Origin: Candidozyma auris
Taxonomy: Eukaryota; Ascomycota; Pichiomycetes; Serinales; Metschnikowiaceae
Assembly (NCBI RefSeq): GCF_003013715.1
Contig: NC_072813.1
Location: 1,860,001-1,924,000 of the forward strand
Reading direction: 5' to 3'
Length of the DNA stretch: 64,000 nucleotides
Positions 8,037 to 18,196 of this stretch are shown piece by piece. Positions within the stretch are counted from its first letter, which is position 1. The number at the start of each line of letters is the position of its first letter. Position numbers and translations under genes: made by a program. The notes below the pieces were generated by a model. That model was given only the letters and a program-made list of their open reading frames with translations, had not been told where the DNA came from and ran no database searches.

Positions 8037-10985
8037 CTAAAGTATGTTCTCAATTTCCTCGTCCTCCTCCTTGATGGTGTTTGTGCTGAAACTCATGATG
8101 AGCTCTCTTTTCGCTTGAGTCAATTCTCCGACTCCAGTATCACCATTGTTCGCATCTGCTGATAGCAACTGCGTGATTGGGCTGGCTTCCAGGTCTTTGA
8201 TGTCAGCAAGACTAAAATTTTTGGGCAGCTTCACCAAGTTCCCTGAAGTGTCTTCTAAAAGCGTTTCGTCGAGCTCTCTCTCATCTCTGGATTGTGGCAA
8301 GGCGTCCTTCCTCTGGAACATCATATAAAGTTCAGGTGTAAGAACGCTGATCTTCTCGAGCTCTTTCTTAGCCGCTTTCACGTAATCCAGCTCGGCCTCC
8401 TTGTGTTTGGTGACCCTTTTTGCAAGTTCTGCTCCAACCTCTACGTTACTCTCCTTATCAATTGTAAGCTCGGTATCCTTCAAAATTTCCTGCTTGAGTC
8501 TCTCGTAAACATCATCTTCAACAGCATCAAACCTAAGCTTGAGTCCATAGGCGAGCATAATGACGTAACTCTTATACCTATGGAGCTCCTCCTTGTACTC
8601 ATTTGCACGACCTTCAAAATTTTGAGAAATCAACTTGTAGTTTGAGGTGCTTTGGAACCTTCTCATGTTTCGCAAGAAAGTCGTCCTCTGTAAGCGGAAG
8701 CTGTTGTAGTAAGTCTTCAAGCTGTTATAGTACTTGAGTGTCATCAAGAACTGCTTCAGAAACCCCTCGTGCTCATGGTCTCCCTCTCCAGCAGTAGACA
8801 AGCTGCTTATGTAAACTCCCCTGGGAAGTTGTTCCCACTTACCAATATTTTTAGCTTTCTTGAAACCGTCACCCATCGTCAATATGCTCTCTAAATTCGT
8901 CCATCCATATTCAATTGAAGTGACACTCTCTTCTAAAGGTGGCACGGCGGTGATTTTGGAAGCCCAAAAGTTACATGTGTTGACGAACTCTGTAGCGATT
9001 TCCACTGTACCAGCCTCGAACACAAACCGTTTAGCGGCCTTCTTGCTGACTTTTGGGAATGTCAATGTCCACTGGATCTTTTCTGACAGCTGATTTAGTG
9101 ACAGCCTCTCTAGTTGAGCTATAGTGGAGCACAAGTTATAGTTTCCCATATTCGCAGCATTCTTAAGCCAATTTCCATCTCCCACGTCTTCGTCTTCATC
9201 TTCAATATCTACTCCAAACGCTAAACTGTGCTTTCTAAGCTTCTTAAGCTTTTGCTGTTGCTTCTTTATCTGCTTAGGATCAAAAGAATAGAGTCTAAGT
9301 TCACCTTTAGAAACCACAACAAAGTATTCGCTAAACTTGGTCGAGAACACATGGTGATTATGACTCGTGCCAACTGTCGTTGACACGGGGGCTGGCTCCT
9401 TTGGTGTACTTCTGAAGAGAGAAAAGAAGCTCAGTTTTCTAGAGACAATGGACGATGCGCTCAGCATAATTCCGGATGATGCCGACGTCGAGTCCACGTC
9501 ACCGTTCCCTATGGAATCCAGCTGATCATTGTTGATGATGCGGAGCTTCAAAAGACCCTCTTTCAAATAAGGCGCACCTTGTAATTCCAAAGAAAGATCA
9601 TATCGGTCCTGGAAATTAGCCACATCAAAATCCCCTAAGTCCTGTTTACCTGAAAACAGTGTATCTAAGTTTGGTAGGTCTGTTGTCAGGATTGAAAGTT
9701 GGTCTTCCTGATTGTTGGACAGTCTGCTGATTATGGAAGCTCTCGAGCTTTTATGGCCCAAAGTGGTGTGTCCATAATGGCGCAAGTGGTCCAAAGAGGT
9801 TCTATTCTTGAGGGTTCCTCTTTGAGAGGAGTTCGAATGTAGAACACGGGTGAAGCCTACTCTCGCACCAGAGTTTGGTCCAAAACCAGCATTAGTAGCA
9901 GTCGCCGTTATGTGAGACACTACTGACCCCCCAGATCTCACCTTCAGAAGCGCCAAAGAAGCTCTACGGCCATCGTAGTCATTTGACATGCCGGAGGCGT
10001 TTGTAATCTGTCTGGAAAGATCAGCATGGTAATTAGACTCATCAATGTTGGCATGAGGCAGCGAAGGGTAGTCTCCCGATGTTCCAGACACAGACAGACG
10101 AATGGTGTCTGCCACAGAGAGCCTATTGGCAGCATTTGGACGCACGTGAGCGGAGGAAGATTGGGGAGTCAGTAGTTCACTATTTTGCTTCAAGTAAAGT
10201 TCACAGCGAGCCAAGTCGTCGTAGTATAAGTGCAACTCGCGCTCGATCAGGATCTTCTGCCTTATTGAGAGCTTGCTGGAACTCTTTTTGTTCAGTTGGA
10301 GAAACGTGGTGAAGGTGTTTCTAACGTAGTCTGACTGGGAGATGGAGGATTTCTTGTTGATTTCGGTGTTGTGCAACGCGGTGTTGAGCAAGATCAAGCT
10401 GTACAAGATGATGTAAATTTTTTCGAAATCTCTCGTGCAAAACACATTGACTGGGTTCTGGCGGATCCACAGCATGGTGAAGGCCGAGAGAATCCGGTCA
10501 ATTTCCTGTGATTCCCCCTTGAGATACAACTTCAGGCACAAGGTCCTCGTGGACTTGATCAAGCTGGGGCTCCATTTAAACATATCCATGTAGAGCCCTC
10601 TGATGGCGGCCGAGTCCTTATCGTCAGCAGCCAAAAACTGGGTGTATTCTTCCGGCTTGATCAGCACAAACTCCTCGTTGAAGAGCTTTTTGGCGATTTC
10701 TAGTAGCTCGTTCTGTGCACCAGCGTCAGGAGTGGAGTCCACGGTTTTTGTGGTAGTTTCAGATTTCTGCTCGAGTCCTTTTTTGTCGTCATTCTTGGTT
10801 GGAGTCTTTGGTTCTTCCTTCGCAGCTTCGGGCTCCGCTGTCGAGCTTTCTGTCCTTGTGGTTTCAGATTCCTGTAGCGGTTCGTCTTCACTGTTGACGG
10901 GACCCGAAGACGGGTTGTTTCCCACCTTGTCGAATTTGTCCGTGCCGTGGAGTGTTTCTGAAGAGTCACTTTTTTCAAGAGACAT
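8037..10985 (-). CDS. YEL1: Yel1, Sec7-domain exchange factor for the Arf3/Arf6-type GTPase
   Basis: The protein has 982 residues. A Sec7 domain occupies roughly residues 90-260. The catalytic glutamate finger appears as KGESQEIDRIL (Glu158), followed by SLILLNTALHNTEI, the helix typical of Sec7 domains. A PH-like region starts near residue 475 and ends at CNFWASKITAVPPLEES-IEYGW, which closely matches the same segment of S. cerevisiae Yel1. A charged, coiled-coil-prone C-terminus follows. The long Ser/Asn-rich insert between Sec7 and PH makes it larger than the 687-residue S. cerevisiae protein. Yel1 activates Arf3 at the bud neck and plasma membrane. The start is the ATG at 10985. The open frame runs 23 hydrophobic codons further upstream but has no ATG there. 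Confidence 0.88.
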   Translation of the reverse strand: MSLEKSDSSETLHGTDKFDKVGNNPSSGPVNSEDEPLQESETTRTESSTAEPEAAKEEPKTPTKNDDKKGLEQKSETTTKTVDSTPDAGAQNELLEIAKKLFNEEFVLIKPEEYTQFLAADDKDSAAIRGLYMDMFKWSPSLIKSTRTLCLKLYLKGESQEIDRILSAFTMLWIRQNPVNVFCTRDFEKIYIILYSLILLNTALHNTEINKKSSISQSDYVRNTFTTFLQLNKKSSSKLSIRQKILIERELHLYYDDLARCELYLKQNSELLTPQSSSAHVRPNAANRLSVADTIRLSVSGTSGDYPSLPHANIDESNYHADLSRQITNASGMSNDYDGRRASLALLKVRSGGSVVSHITATATNAGFGPNSGARVGFTRVLHSNSSQRGTLKNRTSLDHLRHYGHTTLGHKSSRASIISRLSNNQEDQLSILTTDLPNLDTLFSGKQDLGDFDVANFQDRYDLSLELQGAPYLKEGLLKLRIINNDQLDSIGNGDVDSTSASSGIMLSASSIVSRKLSFFSLFRSTPKEPAPVSTTVGTSHNHHVFSTKFSEYFVVVSKGELRLYSFDPKQIKKQQQKLKKLRKHSLAFGVDIEDEDEDVGDGNWLKNAANMGNYNLCSTIAQLERLSLNQLSEKIQWTLTFPKVSKKAAKRFVFEAGTVEIATEFVNTCNFWASKITAVPPLEESVTSIEYGWTNLESILTMGDGFKKAKNIGKWEQLPRGVYISSLSTAGEGDHEHEGFLKQFLMTLKYYNSLKTYYNSFRLQRTTFLRNMRRFQSTSNYKLISQNFEGRANEYKEELHRYKSYVIMLAYGLKLRFDAVEDDVYERLKQEILKDTELTIDKESNVEVGAELAKRVTKHKEAELDYVKAAKKELEKISVLTPELYMMFQRKDALPQSRDERELDETLLEDTSGNLVKLPKNFSLADIKDLEASPITQLLSADANNGDTGVGELTQAKRELIMSFSTNTIKEEDEEIENIL

Positions 10986-12563
10986 GAAGAGGGGAACAAA
11001 AAGGAGTGTGAGCAAGAGAAGAGCTAAAAAGAAGGAGTGTAGCGCTTTGTCCAAGTTGAGGTTTGAGATAGTGTGTTAGACGGCACAGGATGGAGGTGCG
11101 TCGCGGTGGAGGAAAGCGTGGGTGTGGACGGGTTTTTGGGTGAAATAGGGTCCAAATGGATTCAAAAAACTGAATTTGAAAGGTTCTTTGACTCTTTCGT
11201 TAAGGTTTCTTGCGAATTTGCAGAAAGTTGGGCTTCTTCTCGTGGAATCGTACCAGCGCCAACTCTAAAGTTTGCAATTTTTCATCCAGTGCGGCGAAAC
11301 ACCGGGAACGAATTAGCGAAGAAGGAAAGAGGTAAGATCACAGAAATAGAAAACGGGCGTGAAAAATCGAAACCTGCAAAAAATTGATGTGGCAATCCCG
11401 AACTGCAATAAGGTCGGCGAGATGAAACCCGAAGTCTTCTAAACTCAATGCAAAAGCTGCTCTAATTGTGAAACTCTAGTCGTGACTTCTACATGGGCGA
11501 ATGGTTGCAAGCCTGTCTAGGAAAGTGCGGCTAGCAGACCCCTGGGGATTTTTTGCACCCAAAGTGTACAAGCGACGGTGCATCTAAAGAGGATAATTGG
11601 AGGAAAATTTTCACCGTTGCAGTCGAACGAGAAATCAGACTTTCTGGATTTGAAAATTATTAGACGAAAAATCTGAAAACCTTTCTGGAAGTATTGCTCG
11701 CTTTATCGCCAATAGTGTCCCAGTATGCACAGTAGGGGCTCGCACCAGCTATTGTTCAGTGGAATGCTCCTTGAAATGGGAAAAGTAATGGCGGTAGCCG
11801 GGCGATTTGCCTGTTCTCAGGGGGGTTCTCCTCTTCTGGAGCTGTAGTGGAAGATTGACGCATTGTGTAATTGAATACGAATTTCTAAATAGGAAATGAT
11901 TCGGGATTGGCTTTGCTGCCTGCTTGTCTCATCCTAGTATTACTGGGGGATTATTGCTGAATTATCCACAAAGATGCCAGCTTTTGATGGGAATGTCCTG
12001 TGAAGCTAGGCCTTGCAAGTGGTGGTGAGGCTATATAAAGCCACACCACAGATGTTCAGAGTGGGGATGCTTGCAAGATCACAAAACAGTCATTTCAGTA
12101 GGTTCCTTGCCCAGCTTGATGGTGCTACAAGGAAGAGCCCTTTCATCGCAGGCCTAGCTGGATGCTGATGTCAAAATGCCACTGGTGTCTTGGGCTTTCA
12201 AGTGACCTAAGAATTACCACGAAGTCACTTTTGCCTAAACACTATCTTATCCAGAGTTCTGATGGTATTCCACCTTCTCTCTCACAGTTATATCGTAGCC
12301 TTCGGTGACTAAAATGGCTGCAAACTGGCCCGCAGAAACAAAAATGAGCTTGCCTAAAACGAACTTCTTGCAATAGGCTTTATTCAACTCCAACACCGAT
12401 TCAATCAAATTGCAGACTCACTTGATCTATCTGGAGACTTCTTATTTTTTGTTAATAAGATCTCTCATTCTGCCCTGGATCTCAGCCTCACCAAAACCTA
12501 CCCCAGAAGTCGCGATCTTTTTAATCAACCATCTCGTTCTCCAACTCACCTCCCTACAAAAAG
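10986..12563. other. Divergent intergenic region between YEL1 and HSM3
   Basis: This is 1.6 kb without a convincing gene. An open frame at 11073-11387 starts with GTG and has no recognised domain. One exact ATGGCTGCRAA motif is at 12314, and a weak variant, AATGGTTGCAAG, lies near 11503. Confidence 0.55.
12314..12324 (+). promoter_or_regulatory. ATGGCTGCRAA motif, copy 4
   Basis: ATGGCTGCAAA preceded by AAA, 240 bp upstream of the HSM3 start. Confidence 0.5.
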
Positions 12564-14061
12564 ATGCCAATTCTGCTTGTCCCCGATGTCGACAAAGAGA
12601 CACTAAAGCTCGTTGACCACCTCAATGCCTACATCAACGGCGGCCCGAGCAGTGAGTCTGCTCTCAACGAATACTATGACCATATTGCCACCCACAAGTA
12701 CCTCTTACAATCTGCGGACCCTCATCTGAATTCGATCTTGACCGCAGTGATGCCATTGCTTGGACGGATTGTGGAGGCAAGCAGTTTTGCTCTGGAATAT
12801 GCTGATTTCTTGAGCAAGCTTCTTCAGCTTGTGCCACTACAAACTGCCTTCGCCTTCTTTCCGAAGGAAGAAATGCTTCGAGCAGTAAACTATCCGAGCC
12901 CTGTGAGCTTATTTAAGGCCACAGTGGATCTCGTAGCCTGGGGAATTAAACAGGGAGACGAGGCTGCGCAGGACTTTGTAAACAATTCCGATTTGGTGTC
13001 GAGAGCGGTCAATAGAAGCTTATCGGACCACTCCATCCGCAATAGTTGCTGGACGGTCGACGTGTTGGTGAAACTGTGTCCTCACGATATGCTTCAAGTG
13101 GTTGCTGCTGATCTCATGCACGCTGTGGAGCTCGTATCGTTGTTGTCTGACTCCTACTTGACTGTTCGTTACGTCAGCATCGCTGAGATAGTTTTCCACA
13201 GACATGCTGACTTGTCCAAGGAACAGCGTGATAAAATCGTGGGTGTTGTGGACCCAAAAAGTTTCTTCTCAAATTTTGATGACGATCGTGACATGCTACT
13301 ATACGACGTGCTCCTCAACTTCTACACTAGCCTTGTTCCCGATATAAAGGAGCTGCCTGCTTTGTTTGATCTGCTCTCACCCTACGTCGAAGAAGGTATA
13401 CGTGTCTTGTCAGAGTCCCTCACTGATGGTGACCCGCTTGTAGTCAAGCCGCTCGAGGAGCTTGTGGCTGCAGTTACTGAGTACGGCAACGATGATGTTT
13501 TGCTGTGGATAACCGAAAACACGGCATTGGGTCCTCTTATCAACAAATTGGACCTCAACATACCTTCACATCAGCTGCTATTTCTAAAGATAAAGTTAGA
13601 GCTTATCAAGGACAAGCATAAGTTCTATAATGATCAGCTCGCTCAGCTTCGATTATCTACTATAGATAAGATCATGTTTCCGATCATACTACGTGCTGTG
13701 GGAGGACCGCACTTTTTTCGAATACCTTGCAAAAGATGAGAAGTTTTCAAAAAGAGAAATTGATCAGCTATCCAAAGATGCCGCCTATGACTTGCTCAGC
13801 GCTATTTCCTGTCACGATCATTCAGCAAAGTATCTCCTTGCAGAAATGCCCTCCGTTGTTCAGGCGTACTTAGTAGAACCTCCCACTGATGTCACGAACC
13901 CACTCATCAGAAACACATTCAAGGAAATTCTCGAAAATATACTCACGAATGATCATCTTGATCTTGGCCATTGGAAAGCCGGATTATTCGAGCTGCTCAA
14001 TACCTTGTACGGAGGTGGTACAAGGGGTCCCCAGGTGGATCTCATGGACTCAGCTCTGTAA
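12564..14061 (+). CDS. HSM3: Hsm3, proteasome regulatory-particle assembly chaperone (one frameshift)
   Basis: Hsm3 is a HEAT-like chaperone of the 19S base that binds Rpt1. It was first found as a mutator locus in yeast. The reading frame opened at 12564 encodes about 384 family-like residues, then runs out of frame and stops at 13737-13739. The frame one base over continues with EYLAKDEKFSKREIDQLSKDAAYDLLSAI and HSAKYLLAEMPSVVQAYL, which matches the Hsm3 C-terminal segment (YTSKFLLNEMPKV in S. cerevisiae), to a stop at 14059-14061. Removing one T from the T6 run at 13713-13718 would restore a single frame of 498 residues, close to the 480 of S. cerevisiae. No GT-AG intron with yeast signals fits the junction. 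It may be a sequence error, a real mutation or, less likely, recoding. Confidence 0.75.
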
Positions 14062-14386
14062 TCAAGCAACGTTTGACGCCATCCATGACTTTTCACAATC
14101 ATAGTTGGCCCCATTCTTATTACAAGTCTAAAGTAGAGGATCGTCTCCGGCTAAAAGCATTTGAATAATTCACGTCAGAACTCAAGGTGACATCAGTTTT
14201 GTCGACCTTTCAAACAGGTTTTTCTCTTTTTTTCATATAGAGAAGTTCCTATACGACTTATGTAAACTATCATGCCAACTTCAGTTAGTTTGCATCATAT
14301 TCGAAGGCACCTTAATAAAAAGATTTAATTGTCACAAGAGCCTCCAATATCTTGAAATGCAATTTTATTTTCAGAATCCCTTAAAG
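14062..14386. other. Convergent 3' flanks of HSM3 and MED16
   Basis: A short AT-rich stretch between two stop codons. I see nothing in it beyond T-rich and A-rich tracts suited to 3' end formation. Confidence 0.6.
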
Positions 14387-17341
14387 TCAAGAGCAGTTCA
14401 CCCATGCATTTCCACAAATGCATGTCCGTTGAAACACCATTGTCCAAACACCTAAACCGCCAGCTCCATCAAAAATGGTAGGATCCGCCACTAGAGAGAC
14501 TGCCTTGCACCTTGTGCATTTCCTTATTTTGTTCTTCAGCGAGTACCCTTTTCCCAAGGCTGTGGCACCACCTGATGGTATTGTGGGTGCTGCATTGATT
14601 ATGATTTTGCGCAAAGCATCAACAACTTCCAGGTCTGAATAACGAAGGCGGGGTATTGTGGGATTATATCCATCATCTGACAAGGCCAGTGGCACGGGAA
14701 GTGTCTTGCGTGCGATTCCTACGTCTATCCAATCATTCTCGTAAAAGTACAAGTCGGATAGCTTCAAGTCTCTGCTTATCGTAGCTGCGTGGCGGTCAAT
14801 CAACACCTTGGCCATATATTTGACCTCTTCAGGTATGAATCCGCGGCAGAAGAGCTGTTGCTCTAGGCGAAGCAGTTGGTTTCTGTCGTTAGAAACAACA
14901 TTGTTGAGCTCCTTGTTCACATAGAGTTCACATTCTCGAAGAAAGCTTTCAAAAAGGCCTAAGTTCAAAGGCAGTGAGTTACATGCTGTGAAGAACCTGT
15001 TGAGAGCCTCTTTCATGGGCGTAAAGAGCTTGTTGCTTTCATTGAGCTCTTTGTAGAGCTTCTTTAATATCTCGTGCGTCTTGCCAATGGACGAGAGCGA
15101 GTACATAAGGAATAATCTTGGCACTTTACCTAGTATGACTGGAAGAACAACAGAGTTGTCAAGTGTCACCTTGGATTGCGCCGGCCTGCTTCTTGAAAAT
15201 GAAAGTTGTAGTAGCTCCTGATTAAAATAGACGATTAAGTCGATGAGCCACCGCACATTGCCTACCAACAGCATAATACACTCTGCTCGACTCACCGAGT
15301 CTTGCAAAAGGTCCTCGGCGGGCTTCTTTTTTGACATTTGTCTGTAGATGCTGGAAAGGGAAAACATTATTCCAAAACTTGTAGATCTTAGATTGAGAAC
15401 AATCCATGCCATATCTCTAATTGCTCTGTTGGTTGGATGAAGCTCTCCCAAGACAAGCTGTAGTGACAATAGTCTTTGTAAAGGAGGGTTGGAAAGAAGT
15501 TTATCCACTGATTCTTTTCCAAATGAGTTCAACTGGAAGTTAATAGCCTTGTGGGATTCCGTCATCACTAAATCTATAAGTTCAGCTGCCAGATCTGGCA
15601 CAAGTGACTCGACTTTATGAAGCTCATTTCTGAGCATCACTAGTAAGTCATCTGAAGATGTTGTTGAGTAACAAGCACACGCATGCATGTAGGCAAAGCC
15701 TATGCCACATAGCAGAGTGTTGCTACCACTGTTGAACTGCTCTAAAGCTTTGTACTGAAGTCTTCCATCAGTGTAATGAACAAATGCTGCCATGTTTGGA
15801 GAGATGGCTAATAAATTTGGCGATGGTTCCAAAGTAGGAAATTGAAAACCGCAATCTAGAAGTGACATGATGGTAGACGGAAAGGCGTCAGAGCTTTCCT
15901 TGCCCTCGATCTTGACCTCTGGTGGCTGCATAACTTCCCAGGTCTCTCTATTTATAGAATCGATGGAGCCGTCGTTGTATATGAAAAGCAACAAACTCTC
16001 TGAAATCGCGGTCTCAATTTGCTGTACTTGCTTGGAAAGGTTGATGCGGCCTTGTAAAACTAGTCTCGATATACCATCGCGAGACTCATTGCTGTTTTCT
16101 GCCGCCATAGAATCAAAAAGATCGCCCACAGCATCCATTGCAGGTTCTAAATTGTATCTATACGCCAGCGTATAAGGCTGACTCCCAACAGGATCCATAC
16201 ACTCGTATGTGATGAGGATTTCCAAGCAGGAGTCTTGCTGGAAAGACGGAGAAAATAATTCAATCAGCTTCAAGGTCTGTTGAACAACTTCCGGTCGTCC
16301 AAATTGCTTGTCATCTTCATTATCGCAAAATGCGGTGGGCTCTGGTCTCATTTCATGCACCAAAGAGCACGAGAGCAGCGGCTGATTCTGACCATCCTTA
16401 GGGGTATGGTAGTGTGGATCAGACCTTTGGCGTTGGGCAGAGTCTACTAAATATCCCCAGTCGATGCTCACCACATAAGTCAATATTAGGTCTGAACGGG
16501 CGTCGTATGCACAAATGACAAGCTTTTTATCGCTGTTAAACCCAATAGCCGCCTTGGTGAAAGTGCAGCTGCCTTCTCTGCCATCGGGTGCCAAGTTATA
16601 GGCTAACTTATGATACTCTACCTTGTGCTCTCCCTGATAGTACAAATTTAAAAGACCATTTTGTCGAACAGCCAAACAAGCCTGCTTCGTTGATATAGGA
16701 TGGCTGGGTCCGGGGGGATGATGTTGCTGTACACCGTATGCATAGTGAGCGTAACCCGACTCGTCCACATTAGTTAAAGTAGCTGGTTTATTGATAATTT
16801 GTGGTTTCTGAATATTCAACCACTCAAAAGCAACACATTTGGTGTGTGCTTGCGGTGGCACAATGTCTCTGTATATCATCTCGATGTGGTTGTAGGATGT
16901 TAATTCGTAGGAAGGACCATCGTTATCACGTTTTAGTGGAGGAGAAGCGCCGCTACCATTAGCCGGACCATGCAGCCCATTCATCTCCTTTTCCTTCTTA
17001 TCATTTATGAGTCCGACTCCAGCAAGCAAGATGTAGAAATTCCCATGAACATCCCACACAGCCAAGTCTGTCAGGAGGTTACTCCACTTGAGCCTATCGA
17101 TTTCAGCCACCGAGCCGCCGTCCAGCGGCTTCAATGCAATTTCCGTGGCTTTCGCTAGTTGCCAATCTTTCCCATTTGTGTTCTCGAGGTATGTGAGGCA
17201 CATATTGTGACCCGAGCTCGGATCAGGATGTGCATAAGTGATGAAGCCATACTTGGACCAGGAAATGGCTGACGATCGTTTAGAGAGGGCATTGAGATAC
17301 CCACTTCTCGTTAGCGGGGGGTTTCGCTCCAGTATCGGCAT
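14387..17341 (-). CDS. SIN4: Mediator tail subunit 16 (Sin4)
   Basis: The protein has 984 residues, about the length of yeast Sin4/Med16 (974). This Mediator tail subunit links activators to RNA polymerase II. The N-terminal half reads as WD-like beta-propeller sequence (SWSKYGFITYAHPD, LAVWDVHGNFYILLAG). The second half is helical. The C-terminus carries paired cysteines (CTRC at about 956-959, then CICG) and a conserved ending, WTMVFQRTCICGNAWVNC, typical of Med16. The start ATG at 17341 is the first in frame. A CACGTG box lies 86 bp upstream and an ATGGCTGCRAA motif 260 bp upstream. Confidence 0.88.
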   Translation of the reverse strand: MPILERNPPLTRSGYLNALSKRSSAISWSKYGFITYAHPDPSSGHNMCLTYLENTNGKDWQLAKATEIALKPLDGGSVAEIDRLKWSNLLTDLAVWDVHGNFYILLAGVGLINDKKEKEMNGLHGPANGSGASPPLKRDNDGPSYELTSYNHIEMIYRDIVPPQAHTKCVAFEWLNIQKPQIINKPATLTNVDESGYAHYAYGVQQHHPPGPSHPISTKQACLAVRQNGLLNLYYQGEHKVEYHKLAYNLAPDGREGSCTFTKAAIGFNSDKKLVICAYDARSDLILTYVVSIDWGYLVDSAQRQRSDPHYHTPKDGQNQPLLSCSLVHEMRPEPTAFCDNEDDKQFGRPEVVQQTLKLIELFSPSFQQDSCLEILITYECMDPVGSQPYTLAYRYNLEPAMDAVGDLFDSMAAENSNESRDGISRLVLQGRINLSKQVQQIETAISESLLLFIYNDGSIDSINRETWEVMQPPEVKIEGKESSDAFPSTIMSLLDCGFQFPTLEPSPNLLAISPNMAAFVHYTDGRLQYKALEQFNSGSNTLLCGIGFAYMHACACYSTTSSDDLLVMLRNELHKVESLVPDLAAELIDLVMTESHKAINFQLNSFGKESVDKLLSNPPLQRLLSLQLVLGELHPTNRAIRDMAWIVLNLRSTSFGIMFSLSSIYRQMSKKKPAEDLLQDSVSRAECIMLLVGNVRWLIDLIVYFNQELLQLSFSRSRPAQSKVTLDNSVVLPVILGKVPRLFLMYSLSSIGKTHEILKKLYKELNESNKLFTPMKEALNRFFTACNSLPLNLGLFESFLRECELYVNKELNNVVSNDRNQLLRLEQQLFCRGFIPEEVKYMAKVLIDRHAATISRDLKLSDLYFYENDWIDVGIARKTLPVPLALSDDGYNPTIPRLRYSDLEVVDALRKIIINAAPTIPSGGATALGKGYSLKNKIRKCTRCKAVSLVADPTIFDGAGGLGVWTMVFQRTCICGNAWVNCS

Positions 17342-17426
17342 TCTGTGAAAGTCTGGGCGTTTTGGACGATGAGCGTAGACTTAGACTTGAGTAGGATCTC
17401 GTGTAGTATCTTCTTGGTGATAGTAT

Positions 17427-17432
17427 CACGTG
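17427..17432. promoter_or_regulatory. CACGTG box upstream of MED16
   Basis: TATCACGTGAGAG, 86 bp before the MED16 ATG. Confidence 0.5.
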
Positions 17433-17601
17433 AGAGAGGACCTGAAAGTCTTTTGATTAGGATAAAGATTCACAATTATGATCTGTATTGTGCAAAAGTT
17501 TGGGCTTATATAATTTTATTCGTGGCTTAATTATTGTCATGTATATCTATATATCCGTTCTGGGTTCATGTTTAGTGCATGAATATGCCAATAAACTCTT
17601 T

Positions 17602-17612
17602 TTCGCAGCCAT
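17602..17612 (-). promoter_or_regulatory. ATGGCTGCRAA motif, copy 5
   Basis: TTCGCAGCCAT within TTTTTCGCAGCCATTA on the plus strand, upstream of MED16. Confidence 0.5.
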
Positions 17613-18196
17613 TAGAATAAGCCATGGTTCTTTGTAAATGCAATAATTGACGTTTGGTGGTTATGAGTTTTCTCTATTGTCTTGATGTAAATATTGGTGT
17701 CTAGAAGCTCTTACTTCAATGAATACGATATATGTGTTTGAAGCATTTGGAAGGGTGAACACTTTTGCAAAGAGATAGACTGGTTGTAACCAATAAGGAA
17801 GAGCTCAGACTACATAAGCAGGAAAATCATAAAAGGTCCTCAAAGTATATCAGAATCTATCTTAATTCTTTCTGTGATATGCCTAAACTCAATTGTCGAT
17901 TGATTCGAGGTGTAATCAAGACCCAATTCCTATGTAGGTAGTTACTGAAGATCTCAGGAATAGCGTGATGTACGAATTCGAGAATTATCGGTACCATGAA
18001 TCAGATGCCTACATTAAAACCATTTTAGTATAGCATTATTTGGACACAAAATCCATATCTGGTGATGATCAGATAGGGCCGCATTACCTTAGATTGTAAG
18101 ATGAATGTAAACAACGACAGTACATTGTCGACGTGACTACATCGTCCACAGGTTATAGTCCTTCGTATCGTTCTCTTCATGATATGTACTTGGCGC

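Larger units (their letters stand above)
17342..18196. other. MED16 promoter and SHM1 3' flank
   Basis: An AT-rich gene-free stretch. It contains the CACGTG box at 17427 and a motif copy at 17602. No coding or RNA gene is apparent. Confidence 0.6.

Noticed and set aside
10986..11054. Hydrophobic 23-codon N-terminal extension of YEL1
   Set aside because: The upstream frame has no ATG. A membrane anchor is not expected for a Sec7 exchange factor of this family.
11073..11387. 104-codon open frame upstream of YEL1
   Set aside because: It begins with GTG and has no domain or recognisable homolog.
17401..17411. GTGTAGTATCT, the branch-site-recognition sequence of U2 snRNA
   Set aside because: The flanks do not match U2 (no GUUCUUUUCAGU after it and no U2 5' end before it), and it lies in the MED16 promoter. 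An 11-base match can arise by chance.
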